Shown: positions 1 through 6,784, counted from the stretch's first letter. The stretch is 10,512 nucleotides of DNA from Actinomycetes bacterium (GCA_023423215.1 JAFAFZ010000632.1:1-10512); one strand, 5' to 3'. Numbers and translations: made by a program. The notes: generated by a model not told the origin, from the letters alone.

Positions 1-1
1 C

Positions 2-460
2 GACGAGGTCGTGCGCTGGCAGGGCTGGTCCGAGCAGGACGCCGCCCACGTCCGACACGTCGCGGCCGATCCCGCGCTGCTGCGGGCGTCGGGGTTGCTG
101 GCGGTCTCGGTCCCCCGGGACGACCGCGTGCTCGGCGTCGTCTCGCTCACCGCGCCCGCCACCACGCCGGGTCTGGCGTGGTTCGGCATCTGGCTCGCCC
201 CCGAGGCCCGCGGCCACGGGTTCGCGACCGAGGCGATCGGTCTGGCCGCATCGCTCGCGTGGCGCTGCGGCGCGACGGCGATGACGATGGGGGCGGATTC
301 GGCGAACACGGCGATGGTGCGCTCGTTCCTCGCCGCCGGCGCGACCCTGTCCGAGTCGACCCCGCACGTCCTGCCCGACGGTCGACAGGTCGAGTCGGTC
401 TGGTACCGCCTGGACGCCCCATCGGTCGGCGCCGGCGGGGCCGACCGGCCGGACGCCTGA
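2..460 (+). CDS. GNAT-family N-acetyltransferase, 5' partial
   Basis: This is probably an acetyl-CoA-dependent N-acetyltransferase of the RimJ/RimL-like GNAT group. Seen: the frame is open to the window edge (it reads DEVVRWQGWS from base 2), so the first strand and helix of the fold lie outside. The GTG at 11 is an in-frame valine codon that could pass for a start, but the fold would then lack its N-terminus. The acetyl-CoA loop is visible as WLAPEARGHGFATEA, with the R-x-x-G-x-A signature in RGHGFA. After it come the ANTAM...FLAAGA segment and a C-terminal strand VESVWYRLDA, typical of the family. The stop is 14 bp before the next gene, so they probably share an operon. The substrate is unknown. 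In a nucleotide-sugar cluster an amino-sugar substrate (as for PseH or LegH) is conceivable, but RimL-like protein or small-molecule acetylation is just as possible. Confidence 0.8.
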   Translation, partial: DEVVRWQGWSEQDAAHVRHVAADPALLRASGLLAVSVPRDDRVLGVVSLTAPATTPGLAWFGIWLAPEARGHGFATEAIGLAASLAWRCGATAMTMGADSANTAMVRSFLAAGATLSESTPHVLPDGRQVESVWYRLDAPSVGAGGADRPDA

Positions 461-474
461 CAGACTGCCTCGCC

Positions 475-1341
475 ATGTCACACGTGCTCGTGCTCGGCGG
501 CGGCTGGGTCGGCTCCGCCATCGCCGCGGAGGCCGCGCGCCGTGGCGAGGTCACGGTCCTCGACCCGCCCCTCGACCCGGTGCTCGCCCCGCGCGACGAC
601 ACCGCAGCGCAGCGGCTGCGCCAGGTGCTCGACGAGCGTGGTGCCACGGCGGTCGTCAACGCCTGCGGACGCGTCGCGGGCGACCCGGCCGCCCTGCGCG
701 ACGCGAACGTCGACTTCGTGCGCTGGGTCTGCGAGGTGCTCGGATCGACCGGTGTGCGACTGGTGCACGTCGGCTCCGCGGCCGAGTACGGCGATCCGGG
801 CAGCGCCGACCCGGTCCCCGAGCTGCACAGCATCCACCCCGTCGGCGACTACGCCACCACCAAGGCCGAGGGCACCGACGTGGTCACCGCCGCCGCCGAG
901 GCCGGCCTGGACGCCGTCACCGCCCGGGTCTTCAACCTGGTGGGTCCGGCCATCCCGGCGGTGTCGCCGCTGCGCCAGTGGCGCGACGAGCTCGAGCGGC
1001 TCGGACCCGACGGCGGCGAGATCGAGGTCTGGTGGCCGGACACCACCCGCGACTTCCTCGAGCTGGCCGACGCCGCCCGGGCCCTGCTCGACCTGGCCGC
1101 GGCGCCGTCGGTGCCGGCGGTCGTCAACGTGTGCTCGGGCGTCGGCCTGCGCTTCGGCGACATCGTCTCGGCCCTCGCGGCGCGACTCGGCGTGCCCGTC
1201 TCGATCCGCTCGCTCGAGCGACCCGGCATCCCCGCGGTCGTCGGCGATCCCGGACGGCTCCACGAGCTGCTGGGGTGGTCACCGACGATGGACCTCGAGC
1301 GCCTGGCCGAGGTCGCCGCGTCGCCCGGCGCAGCTGGGTGA
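475..1341 (+). CDS. NAD-dependent epimerase/reductase, extended SDR family
   Basis: This is a 288-residue Rossmann-fold enzyme, probably an epimerase or 4-keto reductase acting on a nucleotide sugar. Seen: an N-terminal dinucleotide loop GGGWVGS (residues 8-14), slightly different from the usual GxxGxxG; Asp30 at the end of strand 2, which favours NAD over NADP; the catalytic region GSAAEYG (100-106); and the Tyr-x3-Lys pair in YATTK (Y126, K130). ARVFNLVGP follows, as in GDP-4-keto-6-deoxymannose reductases and UDP-sugar epimerases. The end (GDPGRLHELLGWSPTM) is the usual substrate-domain closing motif. It is somewhat short for the family (usually 300-340). The ATG at 475 was chosen because it falls right before the glycine loop. 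No Shine-Dalgarno sequence is visible, but CAGACT ends 8 nt before the start. The exact reaction cannot be read from sequence; RmD/RfbD-like reduction is the nearest guess. Confidence 0.85.
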   Translation: MSHVLVLGGGWVGSAIAAEAARRGEVTVLDPPLDPVLAPRDDTAAQRLRQVLDERGATAVVNACGRVAGDPAALRDANVDFVRWVCEVLGSTGVRLVHVGSAAEYGDPGSADPVPELHSIHPVGDYATTKAEGTDVVTAAAEAGLDAVTARVFNLVGPAIPAVSPLRQWRDELERLGPDGGEIEVWWPDTTRDFLELADAARALLDLAAAPSVPAVVNVCSGVGLRFGDIVSALAARLGVPVSIRSLERPGIPAVVGDPGRLHELLGWSPTMDLERLAEVAASPGAAG

Positions 1342-1359
1342 AACGGGTTCAGCGAGCGG

Positions 1360-1365
1360 TAGGGT
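1360..1365 (+). promoter_or_regulatory. TAGGGT box: possible -10 for a leaderless start, or SD
   Basis: TAGGGT lies 7 nt before the ATG at 1373. It fits the TAnnnT -10 hexamer spaced as in actinobacterial leaderless genes. GTGAAA at 1338-1343 (16-nt spacer) could be a weak -35. The internal AGGG (1361-1364) could equally serve as a modest Shine-Dalgarno sequence 8 nt from the start. The sequence alone does not separate the two readings. Confidence 0.3.
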
Positions 1366-1372
1366 GTCCCGC

Positions 1373-2095
1373 ATGCATGCGGTGATCCTGGCGGGCGGTC
1401 GCGGCGTGCGCCTCCGCCCGTACACGACGGCCTTCCCGAAGCCACTCGTCCCCATCGGCGACGAGTTCGCCATCATGGAGATCGTGCTGCGCCAGCTGCG
1501 CGCCCACGGCTTCACCGACGTCACCATCGCGATCGGGCACCTGGGCCAGCTGATCCGGGCGTACTGCGGTGACGGGTCCCAGTGGGGGCTGTCGATCGAG
1601 TACTGGCCCGAGGACGAGCCGCTCGGCACGATGGGCCCGGTCGTCAGCAACCTCGACCAGCTGCCCGAGCACTTCCTGGTGATGAACGGCGACGTGCTGA
1701 CCGACCTGGACTACCGCGCCGTGCTGCAGGGACACGTCGACGCCGACGCACCGCTCACGGTCGCCGCGTACGACCGGACGGTGAAGATCGACTTCGGCGT
1801 GCTCGACATCGGCGGACCCACCGACGACCGCATCGTCGGCTTCCGGGAGAAGCCCGTCGAGCACTTCTCGGTCTCCATGGGCGTGTACGCCGCGTCACGC
1901 GAGACGCTGCGCAGCTACCCCGCCGGGAAGCCGCTCGGCTTCGACGAGCTGGTGCTGGACCTGATGGCCGCCGGCACCCCGCCGCGGGTGCACCGCTTCG
2001 GCGGCTACTGGCTCGACATCGGTCGACCCGATGACTACGACCGCGCGAACGAGGACTGGGCGACCCTGCGCGACACGCTGCTCCCCGGCCAGTGA
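1373..2095 (+). CDS. Sugar-1-phosphate nucleotidyltransferase (RmlA/NTP_transferase family)
   Basis: This enzyme likely joins an NTP and a sugar 1-phosphate to give an NDP-sugar plus pyrophosphate in the cytoplasm. Seen: the family signature LAGGRGVRLRPYT...PKPLVPI (residues 6-28), with Lys23 in the PKP motif; the metal-binding Asp in MNGDVLTD (D107); the substrate loop FREKP; and the C-terminal GYWLDIGRPDDYDRAN. At 240 residues it is the single-domain form. It lacks a left-handed beta-helix (GlmU) and lacks the N-terminal CBS pair of PtmE-type glucosamine-1-phosphate guanylyltransferases. The base and sugar specificity (GDP, UDP, CDP or dTDP) cannot be fixed from motifs; mannose-, heptose- or GlcN-1-phosphate guanylyltransferase are candidates. 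The ATG at 1373 starts directly with the MHAVILAGG core. Its stop overlaps the glycosyltransferase start as GTGA, so translation of the two is probably coupled. Confidence 0.9.
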   Translation: MHAVILAGGRGVRLRPYTTAFPKPLVPIGDEFAIMEIVLRQLRAHGFTDVTIAIGHLGQLIRAYCGDGSQWGLSIEYWPEDEPLGTMGPVVSNLDQLPEHFLVMNGDVLTDLDYRAVLQGHVDADAPLTVAAYDRTVKIDFGVLDIGGPTDDRIVGFREKPVEHFSVSMGVYAASRETLRSYPAGKPLGFDELVLDLMAAGTPPRVHRFGGYWLDIGRPDDYDRANEDWATLRDTLLPGQ

Positions 2096-3249
2096 GCCCG
2101 ACCTCCGAGCCCGACGGCGCCGGCGCGCCGTCCGCCGGCTCCCCTGCCGTCCCGCGGTCGATCGAGCCGTTCCACCTCGTCGTCTACTCGGACGCCCCGT
2201 TGCGCGGCGGTGCCGAGGTCAACCTGTCGCGGGTGCTCGGCGCGCTGCCCCCCTCGATCCGCGTCACCGTCGTCGGCGTGGACGACGAGGTCGTCGACTG
2301 GCTCGCGGACCACCGTCCGGGCACCGACCGCATGGTCCTGCCGGCGGTCGAGGACCGACGTGACCTGGCGGGCCTGATGCGCCACCGGGCGATGTTCCGG
2401 CGCCTGGCACCGGACGTGCTCCAGTTCAACTTGTCGTCCGCGTCCTCGTGCCAGTGGGCGATCCTGGCCGCGACCTCGATCCCGGGGCTGCGGCGCGTCG
2501 TGATCGAGAACTCGCCGATGGGTGTGTGGTCCTCGAGCTCGGCCCGCCTCAAGCAGACGACGTCACGACGGCTGGCGGCGCACGTCGCGGTCGGCGAGCG
2601 CACCGGCCGCATGATCGAGCAGTCCTCGGGCCTGCCCGAGCACTCGATCCGCACGATCTACCACGGCGTCCCGGACGTGACCCGGGCGCCGGTCGAGCGG
2701 CCGGACGAGCCGACCGTGCTGACCGTGGCGCGCCACGATCCGGTCAAGGGCGTGGACGTCCTGCTCGACGCGTTCGCGCTCGTCCCGCCGCCGACCCGCC
2801 TGGTGCTCATCGGCGAGGGGGCCGAGACGGCCGCGCTGCAGGAGCAGAGCCGGGCGCTGGGCCTGGAGGACCGGATCGAGTTCCGACAGGTCGCCTGGGA
2901 CTCGGTGCGTGCCGCGGACTTGATGTGGGCCTTCGACGCGCTGGTGCTGCCCTCCCGGCTCGAGGGGTTCCCCGTCACGATCGTCGAGGCGATGCTCGCC
3001 GGCCTGCCGGTCGTCGCGACCGACGTCGGCTCGGTCGACGAGGCGGTCGCTCCAGGCCTGACGGGGTGGATCGTCCCGCCCGAGGATCCCGCCGCGCTCG
3101 CCGCGGCGATCGGCGAGGTCGTCGCGGACCCGACCGGGGCCGCGGCCAAGGGAGCACGCGCCCGCCGCGTCGCCGAGGCCCGCTTCACCATCGACGCGAC
3201 GATCGACGCCTACGTGGCCATGTACGACGAGGTGCTCGGCCGCGACTGA
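2092..3249 (+). CDS. Glycosyltransferase, GT4-like (GT-B fold)
   Basis: This is a retaining glycosyltransferase of 385 residues that probably transfers a sugar from a nucleotide donor to a lipid-linked or surface glycan acceptor. Seen: an N-terminal acceptor domain opening with FHLVVYSDAPLRGGAEVNLS (the GGAE loop is typical of GT4), an inter-domain region near residue 200, then the donor domain with VLTVARHDPVKGVDVLLDAF, VLIGEG, and the GT4 EX7E motif as E291 and E299 in the EGFPVTIVEAMLAGLPVVATD segment. There is no signal peptide or membrane helix, so it is cytosolic or peripheral. The GTG start at 2092 overlaps the previous stop by 4 bases and has no Shine-Dalgarno, implying reinitiation by ribosomes finishing the nucleotidyltransferase. 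The first ~20 residues (Pro/Ser/Ala-rich) are low-complexity. Donor and acceptor are unknown. Confidence 0.9.
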   Translation: MSPTSEPDGAGAPSAGSPAVPRSIEPFHLVVYSDAPLRGGAEVNLSRVLGALPPSIRVTVVGVDDEVVDWLADHRPGTDRMVLPAVEDRRDLAGLMRHRAMFRRLAPDVLQFNLSSASSCQWAILAATSIPGLRRVVIENSPMGVWSSSSARLKQTTSRRLAAHVAVGERTGRMIEQSSGLPEHSIRTIYHGVPDVTRAPVERPDEPTVLTVARHDPVKGVDVLLDAFALVPPPTRLVLIGEGAETAALQEQSRALGLEDRIEFRQVAWDSVRAADLMWAFDALVLPSRLEGFPVTIVEAMLAGLPVVATDVGSVDEAVAPGLTGWIVPPEDPAALAAAIGEVVADPTGAAAKGARARRVAEARFTIDATIDAYVAMYDEVLGRD

Positions 3250-3267
3250 CGGCGACCGGCGGAGGGT

Positions 3268-3285
3268 CGGGCCGACGGCCGCCCG
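3268..3285. terminator. GC-rich hairpin between convergent genes
   Basis: CGGGC (3268-3272) pairs with GCCCG (3281-3285). The loop can itself fold as GGCC-GAC-GGCC. It sits in the 38-bp gap between the glycosyltransferase stop and the LegB-type gene stop, where a bidirectional terminator is expected. There is no T tract on either side, so it is at best a non-canonical terminator. Confidence 0.3.
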
Positions 3286-3287
3286 GT

Positions 3288-4280
3288 TCAGATGTGGTAG
3301 CCGCTCGCGTTCAGCTCGGCGAGGTGTGCCTCGACCCACTCGGCGGTGAGCGTCAACCCCTCTTCCAGGCTGACCTGCGGCGTCCAGCCCGAGATGCGCG
3401 TCGCGACGGTGTGGTCGCACAGCAGGCGCTCGACCTCGGAGCCCGCCGGACGCATGCGGTCCTCGTCGGTGACGATCTCGACGCTGCGACCGGTGATCGA
3501 TGCGAGCAGCTCGACCAGGTCGCCGATCGAGATCTCGCGGCCGGAGCCGATGTTCGTCGCCCGGCCGAGGGCCTCGTCGCAGTCGGCCAGCGCCAGGAAG
3601 CCGGTCGCGGTGTCGGTCGCGTAGTTGAAGTCGCGTCGGGGCGACACCGCGCCCAGGTGCAGCTGCTCGGCGCCGGCGAAGAGCTGGGCGAGGATCGTCG
3701 GGATCACCGCGCGGGTGGACTGGCGGGGTCCGTAGGTGTTGAAGGGACGCACCACGGCGACGGGCACCTCGTGCGCGTGCCAGTAGCTCAGCGCCATCAT
3801 GTCGGCGCCGATCTTCGACGCGGAGTACGGCGACTGGGGCTGCAGCGGGTGCTCCTCGTCGATGGGCACGCGGAGCGCCGTGCCGTAGACCTCGGACGTC
3901 GAGGTGTGGACCATGCGGGCGCCGTGGCGACGGCAGGCCTCGGCGACGTGGAAGGTGCCGGTGACGTTGGTCTGCACGTAGCTCTCGGCGGCGTGGTAGC
4001 TGTACGGGATCCCGATGAGCGCGGCCAGGTGGAAGACGACCTCGTTGCCCTCGACCGCCTCGTCCACGCGCCGTGCGTCGCGCACGTCGCCGGGCAGGAT
4101 GGTGATGGCCGAGCGCACCTCATCCGAGGCGGTGTCGAGCCAGCCCCAGCGGCCGAACGAGTTGTAGTACACGAGCACGGTGACCTCGGCGCCCTCTCGC
4201 ACCAGCAGGTCGACGAGGTGGCTCCCGATGAAGCCCTCGCCGCCCGTCACCAGCACGCGCCGTCCCGTCCAGGTCCCCAT
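3288..4280 (-). CDS. legB: LegB-type NDP-N-acetylhexosamine 4,6-dehydratase
   Basis: This extended SDR enzyme should convert an NDP-GlcNAc (UDP- in Legionella, GDP- in Campylobacter) to its 4-keto-6-deoxy sugar. Seen, numbering from this start: Rossmann loop GGEGFIG (G13, G16, G19); the family-specific YYNSFGRWGWLD; HLAALIGIPYSYHA; TSTSEVYG, with Ser where dTDP-glucose dehydratases have Asp; YSASK (Y152, K156); RPFNTYGPRQSTRAVIPTI; SPRRDFNYATDT; INIGSG-like NIGSGREISIGDL; and TDEDRMRPAGSEVERL. This run of motifs matches what I know of LegB closely, and the 330-residue length is normal. An upstream ATG (4308-4310) would add ten polar residues. I prefer the ATG at 4278-4280 because the fold starts there and GAGGGG lies 12 nt upstream. 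It runs opposite to the neighbouring glycan operon. Its aminotransferase and epimerase partners (LegC, LegG) are not in the window. Confidence 0.92.
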   Translation of the reverse strand: MGTWTGRRVLVTGGEGFIGSHLVDLLVREGAEVTVLVYYNSFGRWGWLDTASDEVRSAITILPGDVRDARRVDEAVEGNEVVFHLAALIGIPYSYHAAESYVQTNVTGTFHVAEACRRHGARMVHTSTSEVYGTALRVPIDEEHPLQPQSPYSASKIGADMMALSYWHAHEVPVAVVRPFNTYGPRQSTRAVIPTILAQLFAGAEQLHLGAVSPRRDFNYATDTATGFLALADCDEALGRATNIGSGREISIGDLVELLASITGRSVEIVTDEDRMRPAGSEVERLLCDHTVATRISGWTPQVSLEEGLTLTAEWVEAHLAELNASGYHI

Positions 4281-4321
4281 GATGTCGTCCGTCCCCTCGT
4301 GTCCGTCCATCGGACCGGGTC

Positions 4322-4327
4322 AGGGTA
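4322..4327 (-). promoter_or_regulatory. TACCCT: candidate -10 of the LegB-type gene
   Basis: On the minus strand TACCCT (a TAnnnT hexamer) lies 11 nt before the upstream ATG (4310) and 41 nt before the preferred ATG (4280). A start of transcription near 4314 would give a leader of about 34 nt containing the GAGGGG site at 4293-4298, which favours the downstream start. I see no good -35 element. Confidence 0.3.
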
Positions 4328-4393
4328 GGCGTGGTCGGGCCCGGCGCGGAAGATCGAGGTTTGGCCGGCGTGTGGATCGGGAACGACGGCGGG

Positions 4394-4942
4394 ATGTCGT
4401 CACCGCGCGCTTCCCATCACTCGCCCGGACCACTCACCGTCGACGGCCTCGCCGCCGTGCGTGAGCTACCTCGTCCCCGAGAGCTGTTCAGCACGGCTCG
4501 ACGGGGCGACGGACCGCCGGGGGGCACCCCTCGCGACGAGGCCCGGGCGCTCCCGATCGACGCCCGCCTGCTCGAGACGATGGCCACCGCCACCGAGGCG
4601 ATGGAGTACGTCGAGCGGGCACGAGGCCACCTCTTCACCCTGCACCACCTGCTCGGCCGCGCCGACCTGCTCTTCGCCGAGGTCGCCGCCGAGCTGCGTT
4701 CGCAAGGCCGCGCGGGCGACGCCGCCCGGATCGAGCGAGAGGTCGTCGGGCGCGACGTCCTCGAGGGCCGGTGGAGCTTCGAGGTCCTCGAGGAGTTCGA
4801 GCAGGAGTACTACGAACCCGTGCGAGAGGCCGTGCGCACCGTCGAGCGTCGCACCACCGGCCGTCCCCACGCACGGGACGTGCGCCTGCGCGCCGCGGCC
4901 CGTCGCCGTTCGTCGGCCGCGACCGAGCGCCGCTCGGGCTGA
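4394..4942 (+). CDS. Hypothetical helical protein, conserved-looking
   Basis: I cannot assign a function. Seen: 182 residues, with a Pro/Arg/Gly-rich, probably disordered first 60, then an amphipathic helical core running through AMEYVERARGHLFTLHHLLG, ADLLFAEVAAELRSQGR, IEREVVGRDVLEGRWSFEV and EEFEQEYYEPVREAVRTVE, and finally a very basic tail ending RRRSSAATERRSG. There is no signal peptide, membrane segment or metal site. The VVGRDVLEGRWSFEVLEEF segment resembles uncharacterised actinobacterial proteins I recall, so I think it is real rather than a chance frame. The ATG at 4394 was chosen, preceded by a GGGAACGACGGCGGG purine-rich stretch. An in-frame GTG at 4331 would extend it by 21 residues and one at 4457 would shorten it. 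It is divergent from the LegB-type gene and convergent with the PPOX gene, so it is probably its own transcription unit. Confidence 0.65.
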   Translation: MSSPRASHHSPGPLTVDGLAAVRELPRPRELFSTARRGDGPPGGTPRDEARALPIDARLLETMATATEAMEYVERARGHLFTLHHLLGRADLLFAEVAAELRSQGRAGDAARIEREVVGRDVLEGRWSFEVLEEFEQEYYEPVREAVRTVERRTTGRPHARDVRLRAAARRRSSAATERRSG

Positions 4943-4950
4943 TCCGTGCC

Positions 4951-4964
4951 GCGGCGTCCGCCGC
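4951..4964. terminator. Perfect GC hairpin between convergent stops
   Basis: GCGGC-GTCC-GCCGC forms a perfect 5-bp stem with a 4-nt loop in the 27-bp gap between the hypothetical gene stop (4942) and the PPOX gene stop (4970). It is placed as a shared terminator for both strands. It has no U tract, only a pyrimidine run (TCCCCT) on the + side. Confidence 0.4.
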
Positions 4965-4969
4965 TCCCC

Positions 4970-5398
4970 TCAGTCGGCGCCCCCGAGCTCGCCCAGCACG
5001 CGAGTGGGCGTCCCCGTGACGCGCAGCTCGCCCGGCACGCCGTTGCGCCGGCCGTACTGCTCGGCCAGCTCCTCACCCATGTACCGCCCCGCGATCGTGG
5101 TCGCCCAGCGCAGGAGCGCATCTGGCTCCTCGCTGAGCTCGGCCGTGCCCTGCACCAGCACGAACGCGAAGGGCGGCCGTTCGTCGTCGAAGCACATCGA
5201 CACGCGTGGATCCCGCGCCAGCGCCCGCCCCTTCACGGTTTCCGCACCGGTGTTGAACACGAGACGGTCGCCGTCACGGGCGACCCACACCGGTGCGACG
5301 TGCGGCGCGCCCTGCGCGGTGACCGTGGCCAGCTTGGCGGTGCGAGGTGCGGCGAACACCCAGTCGAGCGCGTCCGAGGTGTCCAGCGAGCGTCCCAT
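4970..5398 (-). CDS. PPOX-class (pyridoxamine phosphate oxidase-like) F420/flavin-dependent protein
   Basis: This is a small split-barrel protein of 142 residues, the usual size for single-domain F420-dependent PPOX-class (FDOR-B) enzymes of actinobacteria. Seen: the opening strands KLATVTAQGAPHVAPVWVARD, then DRLVFNTGAETVKGRALARD (the cofactor phosphate-binding region with K and R), PRVSMCFDDERPPFAFVLVQGTAEL, and the helix RWATTIAGRYMGEELAEQYG. These strands and their order are typical of the superfamily. Members reduce quinones, bilins or other electrophiles with F420H2, or bind FMN; the cofactor here is inferred, not seen. ATG at 5398 was chosen because the conserved fold begins shortly after. 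An in-frame GTG at 5446 would add 16 residues unlike the family. CAGACT 7 nt before the ATG suggests a leaderless mRNA. Confidence 0.85.
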   Translation of the reverse strand: MGRSLDTSDALDWVFAAPRTAKLATVTAQGAPHVAPVWVARDGDRLVFNTGAETVKGRALARDPRVSMCFDDERPPFAFVLVQGTAELSEEPDALLRWATTIAGRYMGEELAEQYGRRNGVPGELRVTGTPTRVLGELGGAD

Positions 5399-5405
5399 CG
5401 CGTCG

Positions 5406-5411
5406 AGTCTG
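5406..5411 (-). promoter_or_regulatory. CAGACT: candidate -10 of the PPOX gene
   Basis: On the minus strand CAGACT ends 7 nt before the ATG at 5398, close to the TAGACT-like -10 of actinobacteria and at leaderless spacing. There is no visible Shine-Dalgarno between it and the start. No -35 was identified. Confidence 0.3.
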
Positions 5412-5670
5412 CCACCCGGGTGCCCGTGGGTCGCTGCCACGTCCACACGGCCCTCACGCAGCGGCAGCTCGCCGGACGTGCGGCGGTTCTACGGTTCGTT
5501 GAAGCCGCCGCCCAGCACCTGGGGCCACCATGCGCGGGCGGCGCCTCCGACGCCGTGCGCGCCACGTCGCTGGCCGGCATCGACGCCTGGCTCGCGACCG
5601 ACTGACCCGCACCGCCCCGGACCGGACGGGACCAGCGATCGACCGCGGCGGGACCGCCGCAGTCCGGCGC

Positions 5671-5674
5671 GAGG
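5671..5674 (+). promoter_or_regulatory. GAGG ribosome-binding site deciding the GST-type start
   Basis: GAGG abuts the first ATG (5675) with no spacer but lies 9 nt before the second in-frame ATG (5684). Normal spacing therefore favours 5684 as the real start, shortening the protein by three residues. Confidence 0.45.
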
Positions 5675-5683
5675 ATGACCGAC

Positions 5684-6754
5684 ATGCACGACGCCCCCAG
5701 CGAGCCGTCCGACACCGGCACCGACGCGGGCTCCGACTCCGGCGAGGCGGCCTACGTCGCTCCGGGCAAGGAGTTCACCCGGGACACGAACTACATCACC
5801 GACCGCATCACGCGTGACGGGCGCGACGGGTACCCGGTCGAGCCGAACCGCTACCGGCTCGTCGTCGCACGGGCGTGCCCGTGGGCGAACCGGGCGATCA
5901 TCGTGCGACGGCTGCTCGGCCTGGAGCCGGTGCTGTCCATGGGGATGTGCGGCCCGACGCACGACCAGCGCAGCTGGACCTTCGACCTGGACCCCGGCGG
6001 CGTCGATCCCGTGCTCGGCATCGAGCGGCTGCAGCAGGCGTACTTCGCCCGCTTCCCCGACTACCCACGTGGCATCACCGTGCCGGCGATCGTGGACGAG
6101 CGCACCGGTGAGGTAGTCACGAACGACTACCCGCAGATCACGCTCGACCTGTCGACCGAGTGGACCGAGCACCACCGCCCGGGCGCCCCCCAGCTCTACC
6201 CCGAGCACCTCCGGGACGAGATCGACGAGGTCGCCGAGCTGGTCTTCCACGACGTGAACAACGGCGTGTACCGGTGCGGCTTCGCCGGTTCCCAGGAGTC
6301 CTACGACCGAGCGTACGCCCGCCTGTTCGCCCGGCTGGACTGGCTGACCGAGCGGCTCGCCGGGCAGCGCTACCTGGTCGGCGACACGATCACCGAGGCC
6401 GACGTGCGGCTCTTCACCACGCTCGCCCGCTTCGATGCCGTCTACCACGGCCACTTCAAGTGCAACCGCCAGAAGCTCTCGGAGATGCCCGTCCTGTGGG
6501 CCTACGCGCGGGACCTGTTCCAGACCCCCGGCTTCGGCGACACGATCGACTTCGTGCAGATCAAGGCGCACTACTACCGGGTCCACACGGACATCAACCC
6601 GACGGGGATCGTGCCGGACGGGCCGGACCCGTCCGGCTGGCTCGAGCCCCACGGTCGCGACGCGCTCGGCGGTCGCCCCTTCGGCGACGGCACACCTCCC
6701 GGCCCTCCGATCCCTCGCGAGGTCGTGCCCGCCGACCACGGACCGGTGGCGTGA
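5684..6754 (+). CDS. Glutathionyl-hydroquinone reductase-type enzyme (Xi-class GST, ECM4/YqjG family)
   Basis: This family removes a thiol adduct from S-conjugated hydroquinones using a catalytic Cys. Seen: a disordered acidic N-terminus (~25 residues); a thioredoxin-fold domain with the active-site ACPWANRA (the Cys is codon 65 from this start); TVPAIVD with the cis-Pro; VVTNDYPQITLDLS; then the all-helical domain with YLVGDTITEADVRLFTTLARFD, the diagnostic HFKCNRQKLSE, and IKAHYYRVHTDINPTGIVPDGP near the C-terminus. The family's fingerprints are complete and the length (356) is slightly above the usual 310-330 because of tails. Most actinobacteria make mycothiol instead of glutathione, so the physiological thiol is probably mycothiol (inference). 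The 42-bp gap to the metallopeptidase gene suggests co-transcription. A first ATG at 5675 is the alternative start. Confidence 0.92.
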   Translation: MHDAPSEPSDTGTDAGSDSGEAAYVAPGKEFTRDTNYITDRITRDGRDGYPVEPNRYRLVVARACPWANRAIIVRRLLGLEPVLSMGMCGPTHDQRSWTFDLDPGGVDPVLGIERLQQAYFARFPDYPRGITVPAIVDERTGEVVTNDYPQITLDLSTEWTEHHRPGAPQLYPEHLRDEIDEVAELVFHDVNNGVYRCGFAGSQESYDRAYARLFARLDWLTERLAGQRYLVGDTITEADVRLFTTLARFDAVYHGHFKCNRQKLSEMPVLWAYARDLFQTPGFGDTIDFVQIKAHYYRVHTDINPTGIVPDGPDPSGWLEPHGRDALGGRPFGDGTPPGPPIPREVVPADHGPVA

Positions 6755-6784
6755 GCCCGGGTTCGACCGCGGTCCGAGAGGGGT

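Larger units (their letters stand above)
5399..5674. other. Divergent intergenic region with no clear gene
   Basis: This gap separates the divergent PPOX and GST-type genes and must hold both promoters. Besides CAGACT (5406-5411, minus strand) there is TACGGT at 5490-5495 on the + strand, a TAnnnT hexamer without a recognisable -35 that could start a leader of about 180 nt for the GST-type gene. One + frame is open to a stop at 5603-5605 with GC-ending codons; the earliest reasonable start is GTG at 5420 and the peptide ends SLAGIDAWLATD. I do not recognise it and do not call it a gene. Confidence 0.4.

Noticed and set aside
147..833. Long minus-strand frame opposite the GNAT and SDR genes
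   Set aside because: Arg/Ser/Pro-rich composition with no motifs; it is antisense to two genes with clear family signatures.
2448..4328. Long + frame (about 626 codons) across the GT4 and LegB-type genes
   Set aside because: It overlaps two genes on opposite strands that carry full motif sets; the translation shows no recognisable domain.
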